A stretch of 27,585 nucleotides of DNA from a virus, in the IMG/VR virus record IMGVR_UViG_3300027142_000044, positions 1 to 27,585 of that record, one strand, 5' to 3'. The position numbers and the translations under genes are program-made. Position 1 is the first letter of the stretch, and every line of letters starts with the position of its first letter. Below, piece by piece: positions 12,676 to 21,240 of the stretch. The notes under the pieces were generated by a model, which worked only from the letters and a program-made list of their open reading frames with translations, did not search any database and was not told where the DNA came from.

Positions 12676-13317
12676 ATGGCAACAGTTCAGCAATTATATG
12701 ACACGACCCAATACCTTATAAACAAGTACGATGGGTCATTTATGTCTCAGGATGAGTTTCTTCAGGCATACAATTTAGCATCTACCGATTATTTCAATTA
12801 CTTGATTGACATGTCTTACGCTGTAATGAGTAGAAATAACATATACAGCACTCCGACAAATGCGGATAATCAGACTACCGAAACATTATCCCCTTTCTTA
12901 GTTTTTGAGCAATTATTAGCTTCCCCTTATAACAAGCCAGCAGACTATGCTAGAGCCATCTATTTAAAGACGGCATATCCCGGTCAGGCTCCTATGAATG
13001 GCAAATTTGCAACTAGGATTGAACCAACTGTGCTTGATAGCAAGTTGTATTCCGATATAGATTCTCCTAATGCTGAAGACCCCGTATATATTGAGTCTGG
13101 TGGTAGTTTTTTCTTTTATCCATCTAGCCCCTCTGTTGGTGTTTGGCTTACTTATTACAAAAAGCCTATAAGGAGAATTGCTGTAGACGGGACATCTGTT
13201 GAATGGGCTGATAATAAAATTAACAATGTTCTATTTCGAGTTCTTGGATACTTAGGTATTAACCTGAAAGACCCAAGTTTGATTCAATTCGGGAACATCA
13301 AAAAGGTTGACGCATGA
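12676..13317 (+). CDS. Neck/adaptor-type protein 1
   Basis: A 213-residue soluble protein starting MATVQQLYDTTQYLINKYDG. An N-terminal helical part (FLQAYNLASTDYFNYLIDMS) is followed by a beta part. The stretch ending EDPVYIESGGSFFFYPSSPS, then VWLTYYKKPIRR, is typical of connector proteins in crAss-like and related phages, where a Y.KKP strand pair follows an 'F.FYP' strand. The C-terminus (WADNKINNVLFRVLGYLGIN) is a helix and ends KDPSLIQFGNIKKVDA. Order (first gene of the unit leading to the nozzle) and size fit a head-tail ring/adaptor that binds below the portal. It ends in ATGA overlapping the next gene by 4 nt. Confidence 0.7.
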   Translation: MATVQQLYDTTQYLINKYDGSFMSQDEFLQAYNLASTDYFNYLIDMSYAVMSRNNIYSTPTNADNQTTETLSPFLVFEQLLASPYNKPADYARAIYLKTAYPGQAPMNGKFATRIEPTVLDSKLYSDIDSPNAEDPVYIESGGSFFFYPSSPSVGVWLTYYKKPIRRIAVDGTSVEWADNKINNVLFRVLGYLGINLKDPSLIQFGNIKKVDA

Positions 13318-13907
13318 AAAGAAGACAAGCTATAGAATTGATAAAAAGAACCCATTATGGTGGGTTGGTTCCAGTTGATGCATCTCACTCAGATAGAGAA
13401 GTCAATATTCTGCTCAACATGGGTATAGCTATTGCTGCCCAGAGAGCATACATGGGTAATATTCAAGTTGATAATGAGGAGTTTATTGGGGATGCTTTTT
13501 ACATAACAATTACAGGATTAACTATAGAATCAGATAATTCTGTTGAGCTGGCTTATACTCCTATTAGTGCTAAAATCGGTGTCGCTATCTCAAACATTAA
13601 AGTAAGCGGTCTTGAAAAGCAGCCTATGCCTATCTCATCTCACGAGATTTTTTTATGGGATGAACTTCCTGTAGAAAAAGGACGTATAGGATACTACATA
13701 AACGGAAGTAGGCTTCAGTTTTTATCTAAGATTCCGTTAACAGATAAAACAATGTCTGCAAGACTTGTAGGAACCCCGGATTGGAATACATTAGAAGAGG
13801 AATTAAATATTCCTGCAGATAATATTCCATTCGCTATTGACTATGCAGTTGGAATGCTTGATAAAAGAAGACAAGAAGATTTAGCATCAAGAACAGGTAA
13901 AGAATAA
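13314..13907 (+). CDS. Neck/adaptor-type protein 2
   Basis: A 197-residue protein starting MKRRQAIELIKRTHYGGLVP. A short basic N-terminal helix is followed by a helix (REVNILLNMGIAIAAQRAYM) and then mainly beta structure, with DAFYITITGLTIESDNSVEL and IGYYINGSRLQFLSKIPLT. The closing helix IPFAIDYAVGMLDKRRQEDL resembles the C-terminal helix of small ring proteins. I cannot assign a named family. The four-base ATGA overlap with the preceding gene and the 3-nt gap to the next imply coupled translation and a shared neck assembly. Confidence 0.65.
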   Translation: MKRRQAIELIKRTHYGGLVPVDASHSDREVNILLNMGIAIAAQRAYMGNIQVDNEEFIGDAFYITITGLTIESDNSVELAYTPISAKIGVAISNIKVSGLEKQPMPISSHEIFLWDELPVEKGRIGYYINGSRLQFLSKIPLTDKTMSARLVGTPDWNTLEEELNIPADNIPFAIDYAVGMLDKRRQEDLASRTGKE

Positions 13908-13910
13908 AAA

Positions 13911-14654
13911 ATGAAAATATCAAAGGCAATATACAGGTATATATCTCAAGCTGGCTATAATAATGGTCACTATAGGAGATTGTACGACATAGCTGTACGG
14001 GGTACCAAAGAGATAGGTCTTGATGTTACATCATCTCCTAAGACCATAAGACTTAATGTACTGCCTAATAAAACGGTACAACTCCCAGCAGATATGCTAA
14101 ACGTATTGAATGTTGGTGTTGTAAACAATGTTGGTCAGATAGCGTCTATAATGAGAGATGATACTGTTACTGCTTTTAGAAAGTTACAAACGGAGACATC
14201 AAGATTTAATGACAATGATTTTGCTACAGCTCCTATTGACAATACACGATTAAGAGATTTTGCTTACTTAAATTCAATAAACGGAAGCTCAGACTACAAA
14301 GCATTCGGTGCATACACTAAGACTACGTTTATTGGCACATATACCATAGACGAGGACACTATGATTTTAAATCCAGAGTTCCCGTATGACTATATCATAG
14401 TTGAGTATATGGCAACAATAGATGAAGAGGATGTGGAGATTGCGGATATTGCTGAAGAGGCTTTGATAGCTTATATAGCTTGGAAAGATTCTCAGTATAT
14501 GCCTACTGGAAGAAAAATGAACTTATCAGAGAAAACAATCAGAAGGACAGAATTTTATAACCAGAAAAGACTTCTTAAATCTAGAGTACATCCTTTCCTT
14601 CCTTCCGAAGCTAGAGATGTTTCTTTTGACAACGAGAAGCTTATCGTTAAATAA
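13911..14654 (+). CDS. Tail-tube/adaptor-type protein 3
   Basis: A 247-residue protein. The N-terminus MKISKAIYRYISQAGYNNGH and RLYDIAVRGTKEIGLDV (helical) is followed by NVLPNKTVQLPADMLNVLNV and GVVNNVGQIASI. It ends in a beta-helix part (TMILNPEFPYDYIIVEYMAT; EEALIAYIAWKDSQYM; IRRTEFYNQKRLLKSR). The pattern 'nnt..LP.D.l.vlkvgv.n..G' then 'f.Y..i.vEYma' then helices is what I associate with ring/tail adaptor proteins of Bacteroidota podoviruses (gp4/gp11-type adaptors in function). It lies directly before the nozzle gene, with 2 nt between stop and start, and so likely bridges portal and nozzle. Confidence 0.7.
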   Translation: MKISKAIYRYISQAGYNNGHYRRLYDIAVRGTKEIGLDVTSSPKTIRLNVLPNKTVQLPADMLNVLNVGVVNNVGQIASIMRDDTVTAFRKLQTETSRFNDNDFATAPIDNTRLRDFAYLNSINGSSDYKAFGAYTKTTFIGTYTIDEDTMILNPEFPYDYIIVEYMATIDEEDVEIADIAEEALIAYIAWKDSQYMPTGRKMNLSEKTIRRTEFYNQKRLLKSRVHPFLPSEARDVSFDNEKLIVK

Positions 14655-14656
14655 AT

Positions 14657-17600
14657 ATGGCACAATTTTCACAGCCTAAAAGCATTAATGGTGGTCTTAA
14701 TACAGACTATGACAATGAGTTATTGCCATCTGGTGACTACATTGATGCTAGAAATATAAGCACCTATGGTGGCGTAAATAATATAGTTGGTAATGCCGAA
14801 ATTCAGTTAAAGGATTTAGACGGCTCTACGAACTTTTTTTTAACAAGCAGCCACGTTGTAGTAGGCTCTGTTACAAATACGCTAAGAGATTCTATTATTT
14901 ATCTTATAGCTCATACGGGTGGGAATCACTTAATAACTGAGTATAATCAGATAACTAATATCCACTCAATCATTGTAAAGTGTGGAACAAATGCACAGAG
15001 TGCAGCAATAAACTTATCAACAACTGTTCAATGTCATAACCCAAGAATTATCAATCGTGCAGATACTTCAGAAGAAGGTGATTTGCTATTCTGGCTTGAT
15101 AAAGACGGAGTTCCAAGAAAGCTAAATATAAGAAAAGCTAAGACGCTTGGCTACTTTGGCAACATCATTGAGGAGTTTACAACGGTTATAAAGAAGCCAC
15201 CTATGTTCTCTCCGTCAAATGTAAACCTAGTTAGGGTTAGTGACGGAAGCTTGATTGTGCAAAATAAAATGTACCAATTCGCATATAGGTACATATACGA
15301 TGATTATGAGAAATCTGTTTTTTCACCGATTTCAAATACTCTTATCCCATACTACATATTCAATGAAACCAACATTATACCTACTGATACTTCTATAGGG
15401 TACAATGCGGTAAGGTTTACAATACAATCTGGCTCTGCAAACGTAAAGGAGATTGAGGTAATCTATAGGGAGTATTTTGATGGAATATGGAGCAACTTTT
15501 ACACCATAGATACTATAGTATCAACTGGCTCTCCTATAACATACACCTTTACTGGTGCTGGTCAGAAAATACCTTTAGATAATTCTGAGGCACCAGATGT
15601 TTTGCAGTTTGACTATGTTCCTATTTCAGCTAAGGCTCAGGAAGTAGTAAACGGAAATGTTATAACATACGGAAACTTTAAAGAAGGATATAATAAGTCA
15701 AACATATCTTCTACTGTTGGTCTAACATCTTCAAATTACGTTAGTGATAATAAGATGTTCTTTGACGACAACTTGAATCCAGCATCTAATATGATACTGA
15801 ATCCGGGCGGTAAGTATAAGATTGGAGTGGTATACCTTGATGAGCATGGAAGAAATGTGGGTGTGTTTACTGGGAATAGCATGGTTGTTGATGTACCACA
15901 TATCCATTGGTCTCCATCTCTTTTAGCTGCCGGAACAGGTACTGCTTGGTGGAATACAAGACAGACTTATTTACCATATATTCAGATAAGCTCTGCAGCA
16001 CCATCTTGGGCTAAGTATTTCAGACTAGCTATTACAGAAGATAATAACTATGAGTCAGAGGTTATAACAGATGTTATAGATTTTAAATATGGGGCACTCA
16101 GTACAAGCGGTTTAACCTGTAGTCTTACTAACATAAGCATACTACCTCAGCCTAATGGCGGACCTGCTGCCGACATACCATTTTATAAGTCTTATGGAAG
16201 TCATCAATTCTTAAAGGTAACATATAGTAATTGTGACACAAATGCACCAACAACCTCATATTACGATATAAGTCTAAATCCGCATTCATTGACATATAGG
16301 AATAAGCCTATCAATGACCCCGGAAGGATGATTTTTGAGTACAAGAAGCTTGTTTCTGCTGTAGAGAATACGGATTATACTGTTACCGTAAATACTCCAC
16401 CACAAGCTGGAGGATATACAAATTCAATACCTACTAATGATTTTCAGCCAACTATAATATCACCATCTGGTCAGTCTACAGTATGGACAGTAGAGTGGAG
16501 GTATGTTGGCTCTACTAATACATATCAAGATGTAAGATTACAGGTTTACTATACTGGTAGTATATATGGAGCAGCAAGACTCCCATCTGACCCTACCGCA
16601 TATATAAATCTTACCAACCCAGATACAATAGTTCCCAATCAGAACTTCCTGTTCTATACAGATTATAGAGTACTAAACTCTGGTGACTATATAAGTCAGG
16701 CGTTTATTTATTCAGCAAATGAGTATGCACAGGGGGCTAGTGGAACTGTTACTGTTACAAACACATCAGCAGACATTATTTATGTTTCCTCTGGTGGTGC
16801 TTCAGTAGCTATAAATCCGGGTGCTTCTGCACAGATTAGTGTTCAATACGGATATACGATATCTGCTTACAAATATCAGACAGTTACTGGTTCTGTGAGT
16901 GATTCATATGTTACTGTTACTATTGTAAATAGCGGTGTTCTGCCGTCTAATGACCAAACGGTTCCAAGACAGTTGGCACTTAGAATAAACAATCTTGGTT
17001 ATACTTTCCAGAGTGGTGATGAAATATCTATAGTTTATGATTACTATAAGAATAAACTACAATCTGGTGCGTATGATGGTATAGGTATCAACGAAAAGGT
17101 TTTCAAAGTAATAGACCTTCTTATAGACCCAGAGTTTTATGAGTCTAATGGAACTACTGTTACACTAGATGGTAATTGGATTCAAGTAGATGAGTCTGCT
17201 AAAGACTTTATGACTGCATGCGGTGATACCTCTGGTGCTACACAAATTATTGGTCTAAAGGCAAAGATTCTTAGAAGAAAGAAGATTACTTCTACAGGCT
17301 CTCAGGGTGATGTATTTTACGAACTACCACATACGTTCCTTTGTAGCTCATACGTTGCTGGAACGCAAATTGAAATGACACTAGCTGGTGATTCCATGTT
17401 TAAATCTGATTATGTGGTTCTTGAGGGTTCAACGGCTACTCCGGTTGGTGGAAAGACGGATTCGGTTCAACGTGTGTTCTATTCAAGTGTACCAACTAAA
17501 AACTACTTGATTCAAGAGGACAATCTTTCTCCACTTTTCTTAACTAAGATTAATAAGAACGGAAGACCAGCCGTAGAAGATAAACAAGCTAGACAAAGAG

Positions 17601-18610
17601 AGTTTCCTGCAACTGTAAGATGGTCGCAGAATCTTGAGTTTAATAGTAATGTCAATGGATTGAATAGGTTTTTATACTTAGATTTTAAAGACCTAGATGC
17701 TTCATTTGGTCCTATTAAAAGATTAAGTGTTAGGGATAGAATGCTGAGAACTTATCAAGAGGATAAGGTTGGTATGCTCCCTGTCTATCAGTCAATTATT
17801 ACAAACGCTGCTGGTGGAACGGATTTGACACTATCTACCGAGCTATTTAATAATGTCCAGTACTATGCTGGTAATTATTCTATAGGTAATGCTACGGGAA
17901 GCTTGGTGTCTGATTCTTATGCAGATTATTTTATAGATGATATACGAAAAGCTGTTTGCCGTCTTGGATTAGAAGGTATCACACCGATATCCATTACTAC
18001 AAATATGAACTCTTGGGCTACAGAAAATATCCTTGATGATGCTAAGTATGTTGCTGGATACGACTCTTCTAACAGAAGTGTTATATTCTCAAGTGAGAAG
18101 GGTAGTAATAAGTTCACTATATGCTATTCTGAGAGAACCGAGAGATTCGATTCCTTCTATACATACTACCCGTACACAATTAATTCTCTGAATAACAGAC
18201 TGTACACTTCTTTTAATACTGGAACTTTATGGGAGCACAAGAGTAATGTTAGCTACTGCAACTTCTATGGAGTTCAGAATGATGCTAAAATAAGGGTGAT
18301 TCTAAATGAGAATCCTATTGTAAAGAAGATATTTATGACCTTTACGGAAGTGGCAAATAGTTTATGGGTTGCTGATTATGTGAAAGGGGCTGCAAACGTG
18401 CTAGATTCGTCTATACCGTATTCATTTTTTAGAAATCAAGAAGGGTTCTTTAATGCTCCTTTCTTGAGGGATAGCGGAGCTGCTACGCCAACAACGGGTA
18501 AGCCGATAAGAGGAAACTGGTGTATTATGGAATTAAAAGCTTTAACCCCGTCTAATTATGTAACTTTGCTTATGCTCAAATATGGGTATAACGAATCAAA
18601 GATAAATTGA
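14657..18610 (+). CDS. Tail nozzle ('muzzle'/stabilisation-type) protein
   Basis: A 1317-residue, mostly beta-strand protein rich in Ser, Thr, Asn and Tyr. The N-terminus (residues about 7-40, PKSINGGLNTDYDNELLPSG, YIDARNIS, then GGVNNIVGNAEIQ) is the characteristic opening of the tail-stabilisation/nozzle proteins of crAss-like and related podoviruses. The C-terminus (GKPIRGNWCIMELKALTPSN then LLMLKYGYNESKIN) is also typical. The middle (about 540-800) holds Ser/Thr-rich repeat-like segments that may be inserted Ig-like or beta-sandwich domains. The presumed role is to form the tip of the short tail, hold DNA in the filled head and open on infection. Its TGA overlaps the next ATG by one base. 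Confidence 0.8.
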   Translation: MAQFSQPKSINGGLNTDYDNELLPSGDYIDARNISTYGGVNNIVGNAEIQLKDLDGSTNFFLTSSHVVVGSVTNTLRDSIIYLIAHTGGNHLITEYNQITNIHSIIVKCGTNAQSAAINLSTTVQCHNPRIINRADTSEEGDLLFWLDKDGVPRKLNIRKAKTLGYFGNIIEEFTTVIKKPPMFSPSNVNLVRVSDGSLIVQNKMYQFAYRYIYDDYEKSVFSPISNTLIPYYIFNETNIIPTDTSIGYNAVRFTIQSGSANVKEIEVIYREYFDGIWSNFYTIDTIVSTGSPITYTFTGAGQKIPLDNSEAPDVLQFDYVPISAKAQEVVNGNVITYGNFKEGYNKSNISSTVGLTSSNYVSDNKMFFDDNLNPASNMILNPGGKYKIGVVYLDEHGRNVGVFTGNSMVVDVPHIHWSPSLLAAGTGTAWWNTRQTYLPYIQISSAAPSWAKYFRLAITEDNNYESEVITDVIDFKYGALSTSGLTCSLTNISILPQPNGGPAADIPFYKSYGSHQFLKVTYSNCDTNAPTTSYYDISLNPHSLTYRNKPINDPGRMIFEYKKLVSAVENTDYTVTVNTPPQAGGYTNSIPTNDFQPTIISPSGQSTVWTVEWRYVGSTNTYQDVRLQVYYTGSIYGAARLPSDPTAYINLTNPDTIVPNQNFLFYTDYRVLNSGDYISQAFIYSANEYAQGASGTVTVTNTSADIIYVSSGGASVAINPGASAQISVQYGYTISAYKYQTVTGSVSDSYVTVTIVNSGVLPSNDQTVPRQLALRINNLGYTFQSGDEISIVYDYYKNKLQSGAYDGIGINEKVFKVIDLLIDPEFYESNGTTVTLDGNWIQVDESAKDFMTACGDTSGATQIIGLKAKILRRKKITSTGSQGDVFYELPHTFLCSSYVAGTQIEMTLAGDSMFKSDYVVLEGSTATPVGGKTDSVQRVFYSSVPTKNYLIQEDNLSPLFLTKINKNGRPAVEDKQARQREFPATVRWSQNLEFNSNVNGLNRFLYLDFKDLDASFGPIKRLSVRDRMLRTYQEDKVGMLPVYQSIITNAAGGTDLTLSTELFNNVQYYAGNYSIGNATGSLVSDSYADYFIDDIRKAVCRLGLEGITPISITTNMNSWATENILDDAKYVAGYDSSNRSVIFSSEKGSNKFTICYSERTERFDSFYTYYPYTINSLNNRLYTSFNTGTLWEHKSNVSYCNFYGVQNDAKIRVILNENPIVKKIFMTFTEVANSLWVADYVKGAANVLDSSIPYSFFRNQEGFFNAPFLRDSGAATPTTGKPIRGNWCIMELKALTPSNYVTLLMLKYGYNESKIN

Positions 18611-19053
18611 TGAGTGGAGACATCATCATAAGGGAGAACGATGACAGGGTGGATGAGCTTGAGGCTTTTATGGCTGATAATTATCAGACTATAGATTTGC
18701 CTCTTGTACATAGGTTTACCCCCGGCATGTATATCAGAGAGATATTTATGCCAGCAGGTAGCTTAGTTACGAGCAAGATTCACAAGACCGAACACCCGTT
18801 TACTGTCTCCAAAGGAAAAGTGGCTGTGTCTATTGATGGAAAGGAATGGGAGGAGTTTGAGGCACCGTACACAGGGATAACGAAGCCGGGAACGAGAAGG
18901 ATATTGTATATCATAGAGGATTGCATATGGACGACATATCATGTCAACCAAAGTGATTCTCAGGATTTAGAGGAGATTGAGGAGAGATTGATAGAAAAGA
19001 GAGAAAATGATTTGTTAAAAACTGTATTGGAAAATAAAAAAATAGAGTTATGA
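18610..19053 (+). CDS. Cupin-fold protein
   Basis: A 147-residue protein. Residues about 38-110 show a single cupin barrel: YIREIFMPAGSLVTSKIHKT, EHPFTVSKGKVAVSIDG, then TGITKPGTRRILYIIEDCIW and TTYHV. His/Glu in KIHKTEHP and His in TYHV are possible metal ligands of cupin motifs 1 and 2, but the set is incomplete compared with enzymes, so binding could be structural. The C-terminal 35 residues are a charged coiled coil. It starts at the ATG at 18610 (TGATG overlap with the nozzle stop; a TTG at 18607 is less likely) and ends overlapping the next ATG by 4 nt. Cupins of this kind recur in phage tail modules; a chaperone, receptor-related or tail-associated role is inferred only. Confidence 0.75.
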   Translation: MSGDIIIRENDDRVDELEAFMADNYQTIDLPLVHRFTPGMYIREIFMPAGSLVTSKIHKTEHPFTVSKGKVAVSIDGKEWEEFEAPYTGITKPGTRRILYIIEDCIWTTYHVNQSDSQDLEEIEERLIEKRENDLLKTVLENKKIEL

Positions 19054-19922
19054 GTTTCGCAACAATAGCAATAGTAGGTGGTGCAACAGCACTTGCAGCA
19101 GGTGGTGTTGGAATCGCATCTGGTGCTTCTAGAACAAAAAAGGCTAAGAAGCAAATTGCTGGTCTTGAGTCTAAGGAGCCTGCTTACAATATACCAGACT
19201 TCTATAAGCAAAACATTCTAAAAGCTGAAGAAGCTTCTAGAAAGCAAATGGATTTAGCTAACCAGATGGCTGGTTTAGGTACTGACTTTGCTAAAAAACT
19301 TCAAGAAGACCAAAAGAGATTTGCAGAGCAATATACCGCTGGTGCAGAAAAAGGGGCAGCTGACATAGAAAGACTGGGCAAAATGGCTATGATGAGAGGA
19401 TTAGGTCCTGCTGGTCAGATGGGTGCAGATATTATAGCACAACAGGGTGCTGGTGCTCTTAAGAGTGCTACAGACCGTAGAATGGGTGGTGCTATGGCTG
19501 GCGGACTTCTGAGACAACAACAACAAGGAATCAATTCCTTAGTAGGTCAAGCATATCAAGCTCAAACTGCAGGATTAGGTCAGTATATGGGTGCTAAACA
19601 ATATGGAGTTGGATTAAGACAGCAGGCTTTAGGGCTTGGATACCAAACCGGAGTAGAGGCTGGAAGGCTTGGATTTGGTGCACAGATGTCTGGATTAGAG
19701 GCTGTTCAGAAAGCCGGATTAACTGGATTTGGATTAACCTCTCAAGCTGGAAACATGTTGGCACAGGCTGAACTAATGAAGCAGCAAGCTGATTGGGAAA
19801 AGTGGGCAAACAAATATCAATCCGCTAGAGCAGACTTAGCTCAGGGAAGAGCTCAGACATCTTCTGCTCTTGGTGCTTTGACTCAGCTTGGCGGAACAGC
19901 AATGGGAATGTATAAAGGCTAA
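19050..19922 (+). CDS. Gly/Ala/Gln-rich internal virion (ejection) protein candidate
   Basis: A 290-residue protein. Residues 4-27 (ATIAIVGGATALAAGGVGIA and on) are a hydrophobic, glycine-zipper-like membrane segment, followed by a basic patch (TKKAKKQ). The rest is a long amphipathic helix, rich in Ala, Gln and Gly, with repeated GLGYQ/GLGQY/GLTGF elements from about 110 to 240. Comparable small ejection proteins (for example P22 gp7 or T7 gp14) sit in the head and enter the host membrane to form a DNA channel. That role is inferred from composition and position beside nozzle and giant-protein genes; there is no specific family match. It is followed by 4 nt and the next gene. Confidence 0.65.
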   Translation: MSFATIAIVGGATALAAGGVGIASGASRTKKAKKQIAGLESKEPAYNIPDFYKQNILKAEEASRKQMDLANQMAGLGTDFAKKLQEDQKRFAEQYTAGAEKGAADIERLGKMAMMRGLGPAGQMGADIIAQQGAGALKSATDRRMGGAMAGGLLRQQQQGINSLVGQAYQAQTAGLGQYMGAKQYGVGLRQQALGLGYQTGVEAGRLGFGAQMSGLEAVQKAGLTGFGLTSQAGNMLAQAELMKQQADWEKWANKYQSARADLAQGRAQTSSALGALTQLGGTAMGMYKG

Positions 19923-19926
19923 TAAT

Positions 19927-21210
19927 ATGAGTAGAAGACTTGAAGTAATACCAACTGGGTATATAGACTATGGTGCTGCTGCACAAAAGTTCATGACTGG
20001 GTTTCAGCAGGGCAGAGCTATGCTTATGCAAGAAGAGGAAAGACAAAGACGCTTGCAGGAACTTGAGAATCAAAGAGCATCTATAGCTAATACTATATTC
20101 AGACAGCATCAAGCTGACGTAGAAAGATTCGGCACAGACCTTTCTACTTCAGAGAAGCAAGCTTTTACTGCTCAGTTTGATGGAATTATGGAAGCCAATC
20201 GTGGCGTTCAAGATTTTATTTTGAAGGGTGGTAAGGTTAATTCATCTGAATATATAGCACTTCAAGATGCTATAGAAAAACAGAAGAAAGACTTACAGAT
20301 GCGAATAGGTGCGATAAAAGAGATAAAAGACGGCATGTCGCAGATAGTAACTCTTCAAAAATCAAAGTATGAGGGATTTGAGGGAGACGCAGCTACCTTG
20401 ACAGATATGTACAACCGTGTTCTTAAAGGAAGCTATATACCTTCTATAGATATTCCAAATAAAACATCTATTACGCAAAAAGCATTTGTTGCACCGGGTG
20501 TTGTATACGAATCATATATTCCAAAGATTTCTGTTAATCAGCAAGACCATGTGGTAAAAGATTCTAATAAAAAAATTATAAGAACAGAGAAAAAGCAGAT
20601 GCCTGTTTATTCTGATTTGGAGACAGTTGCGTATGATGCTGTAAATGCTCCATCAGTTAATTCGTCTGGTGTAATGAGGGATTTCAATAATTTCAAAACA
20701 TTGAATAAGGATGGTCTGACTAAGGATTATCAAACCAGATACGATTTGTACAAAATGTACATGAAGGACAGCAACAAGCCTGAGAAAGAAATTAAGGACT
20801 TCCAGCCAGTTGACTATGTAATGATGGAGATGATTGCTAGGAAGTATAAGCCTGCACCAGATGAAGCGGAGAGATTCTATAAAGAAAGCTCTGGTCGTGG
20901 TGGCGGTGGTACTATTTCAGCTGAACAAGCAGCATTAATGAACAAGATGATTGCAGACTATTTTAGCGGAGATGCTAAAAAGAGGACTGGCGTTGTTGAC
21001 AAACTAGCTGGAGGATTAAAGACCAAAGGATGGTCTATGGGCTTCAAAAATAATGCATTCGATGCCAGTAAAGGAGCCGATGAGTGGAATGAAAAGGGTA
21101 TAAATTACAAGATTGGTATTAATGAAAACAACGAAAATAGGTCTGCATTGATGGCGGTAATTAAAGCTTATTTCTCTGCAATAGGAAGTGCTGGAGTTAT
21201 GCAACGATAA
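19927..21210 (+). CDS. Presumed internal virion (cargo) protein
   Basis: A 427-residue soluble, helical protein. The frame is open upstream to 19888, but the ATG at 19927 lies 4 nt after the previous stop and gives MSRRLEVIPTGYIDYGAAAQ, the better start. Residues about 15-60 are a Gln/Arg/Glu coiled coil, and 60-150 are long helices with basic patches. Residues about 190-240 are beta/turn-rich (VAPGVVYESYIPKISVNQQ), and the C-terminal third has a Gly-rich linker (GRGGGG) and a closing domain (GWSMGFKNNAFDASKG; AVIKAYFSAIGSAGVMQR). No family is recognised. Placement between the ejection-type protein and the giant polyvalent protein suggests a packaged or injected protein. Confidence 0.65.
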   Translation: MSRRLEVIPTGYIDYGAAAQKFMTGFQQGRAMLMQEEERQRRLQELENQRASIANTIFRQHQADVERFGTDLSTSEKQAFTAQFDGIMEANRGVQDFILKGGKVNSSEYIALQDAIEKQKKDLQMRIGAIKEIKDGMSQIVTLQKSKYEGFEGDAATLTDMYNRVLKGSYIPSIDIPNKTSITQKAFVAPGVVYESYIPKISVNQQDHVVKDSNKKIIRTEKKQMPVYSDLETVAYDAVNAPSVNSSGVMRDFNNFKTLNKDGLTKDYQTRYDLYKMYMKDSNKPEKEIKDFQPVDYVMMEMIARKYKPAPDEAERFYKESSGRGGGGTISAEQAALMNKMIADYFSGDAKKRTGVVDKLAGGLKTKGWSMGFKNNAFDASKGADEWNEKGINYKIGINENNENRSALMAVIKAYFSAIGSAGVMQR

Positions 21211-21216
21211 ATCTAC

Positions 21217-21224
21217 TATCTTTG
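21217..21224 (+). promoter_or_regulatory. TAnnTTTG promoter for the giant polyvalent gene
   Basis: TATCTTTG lies 6 nt after the preceding stop and 16 nt before the ATG at 21241. AAGGA occurs just upstream of the start at unusually short spacing. No -33 element or terminator is visible, so read-through from the long operon probably adds to expression. Confidence 0.6.
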
Positions 21225-21240
21225 TTAATATAACAAGGAT

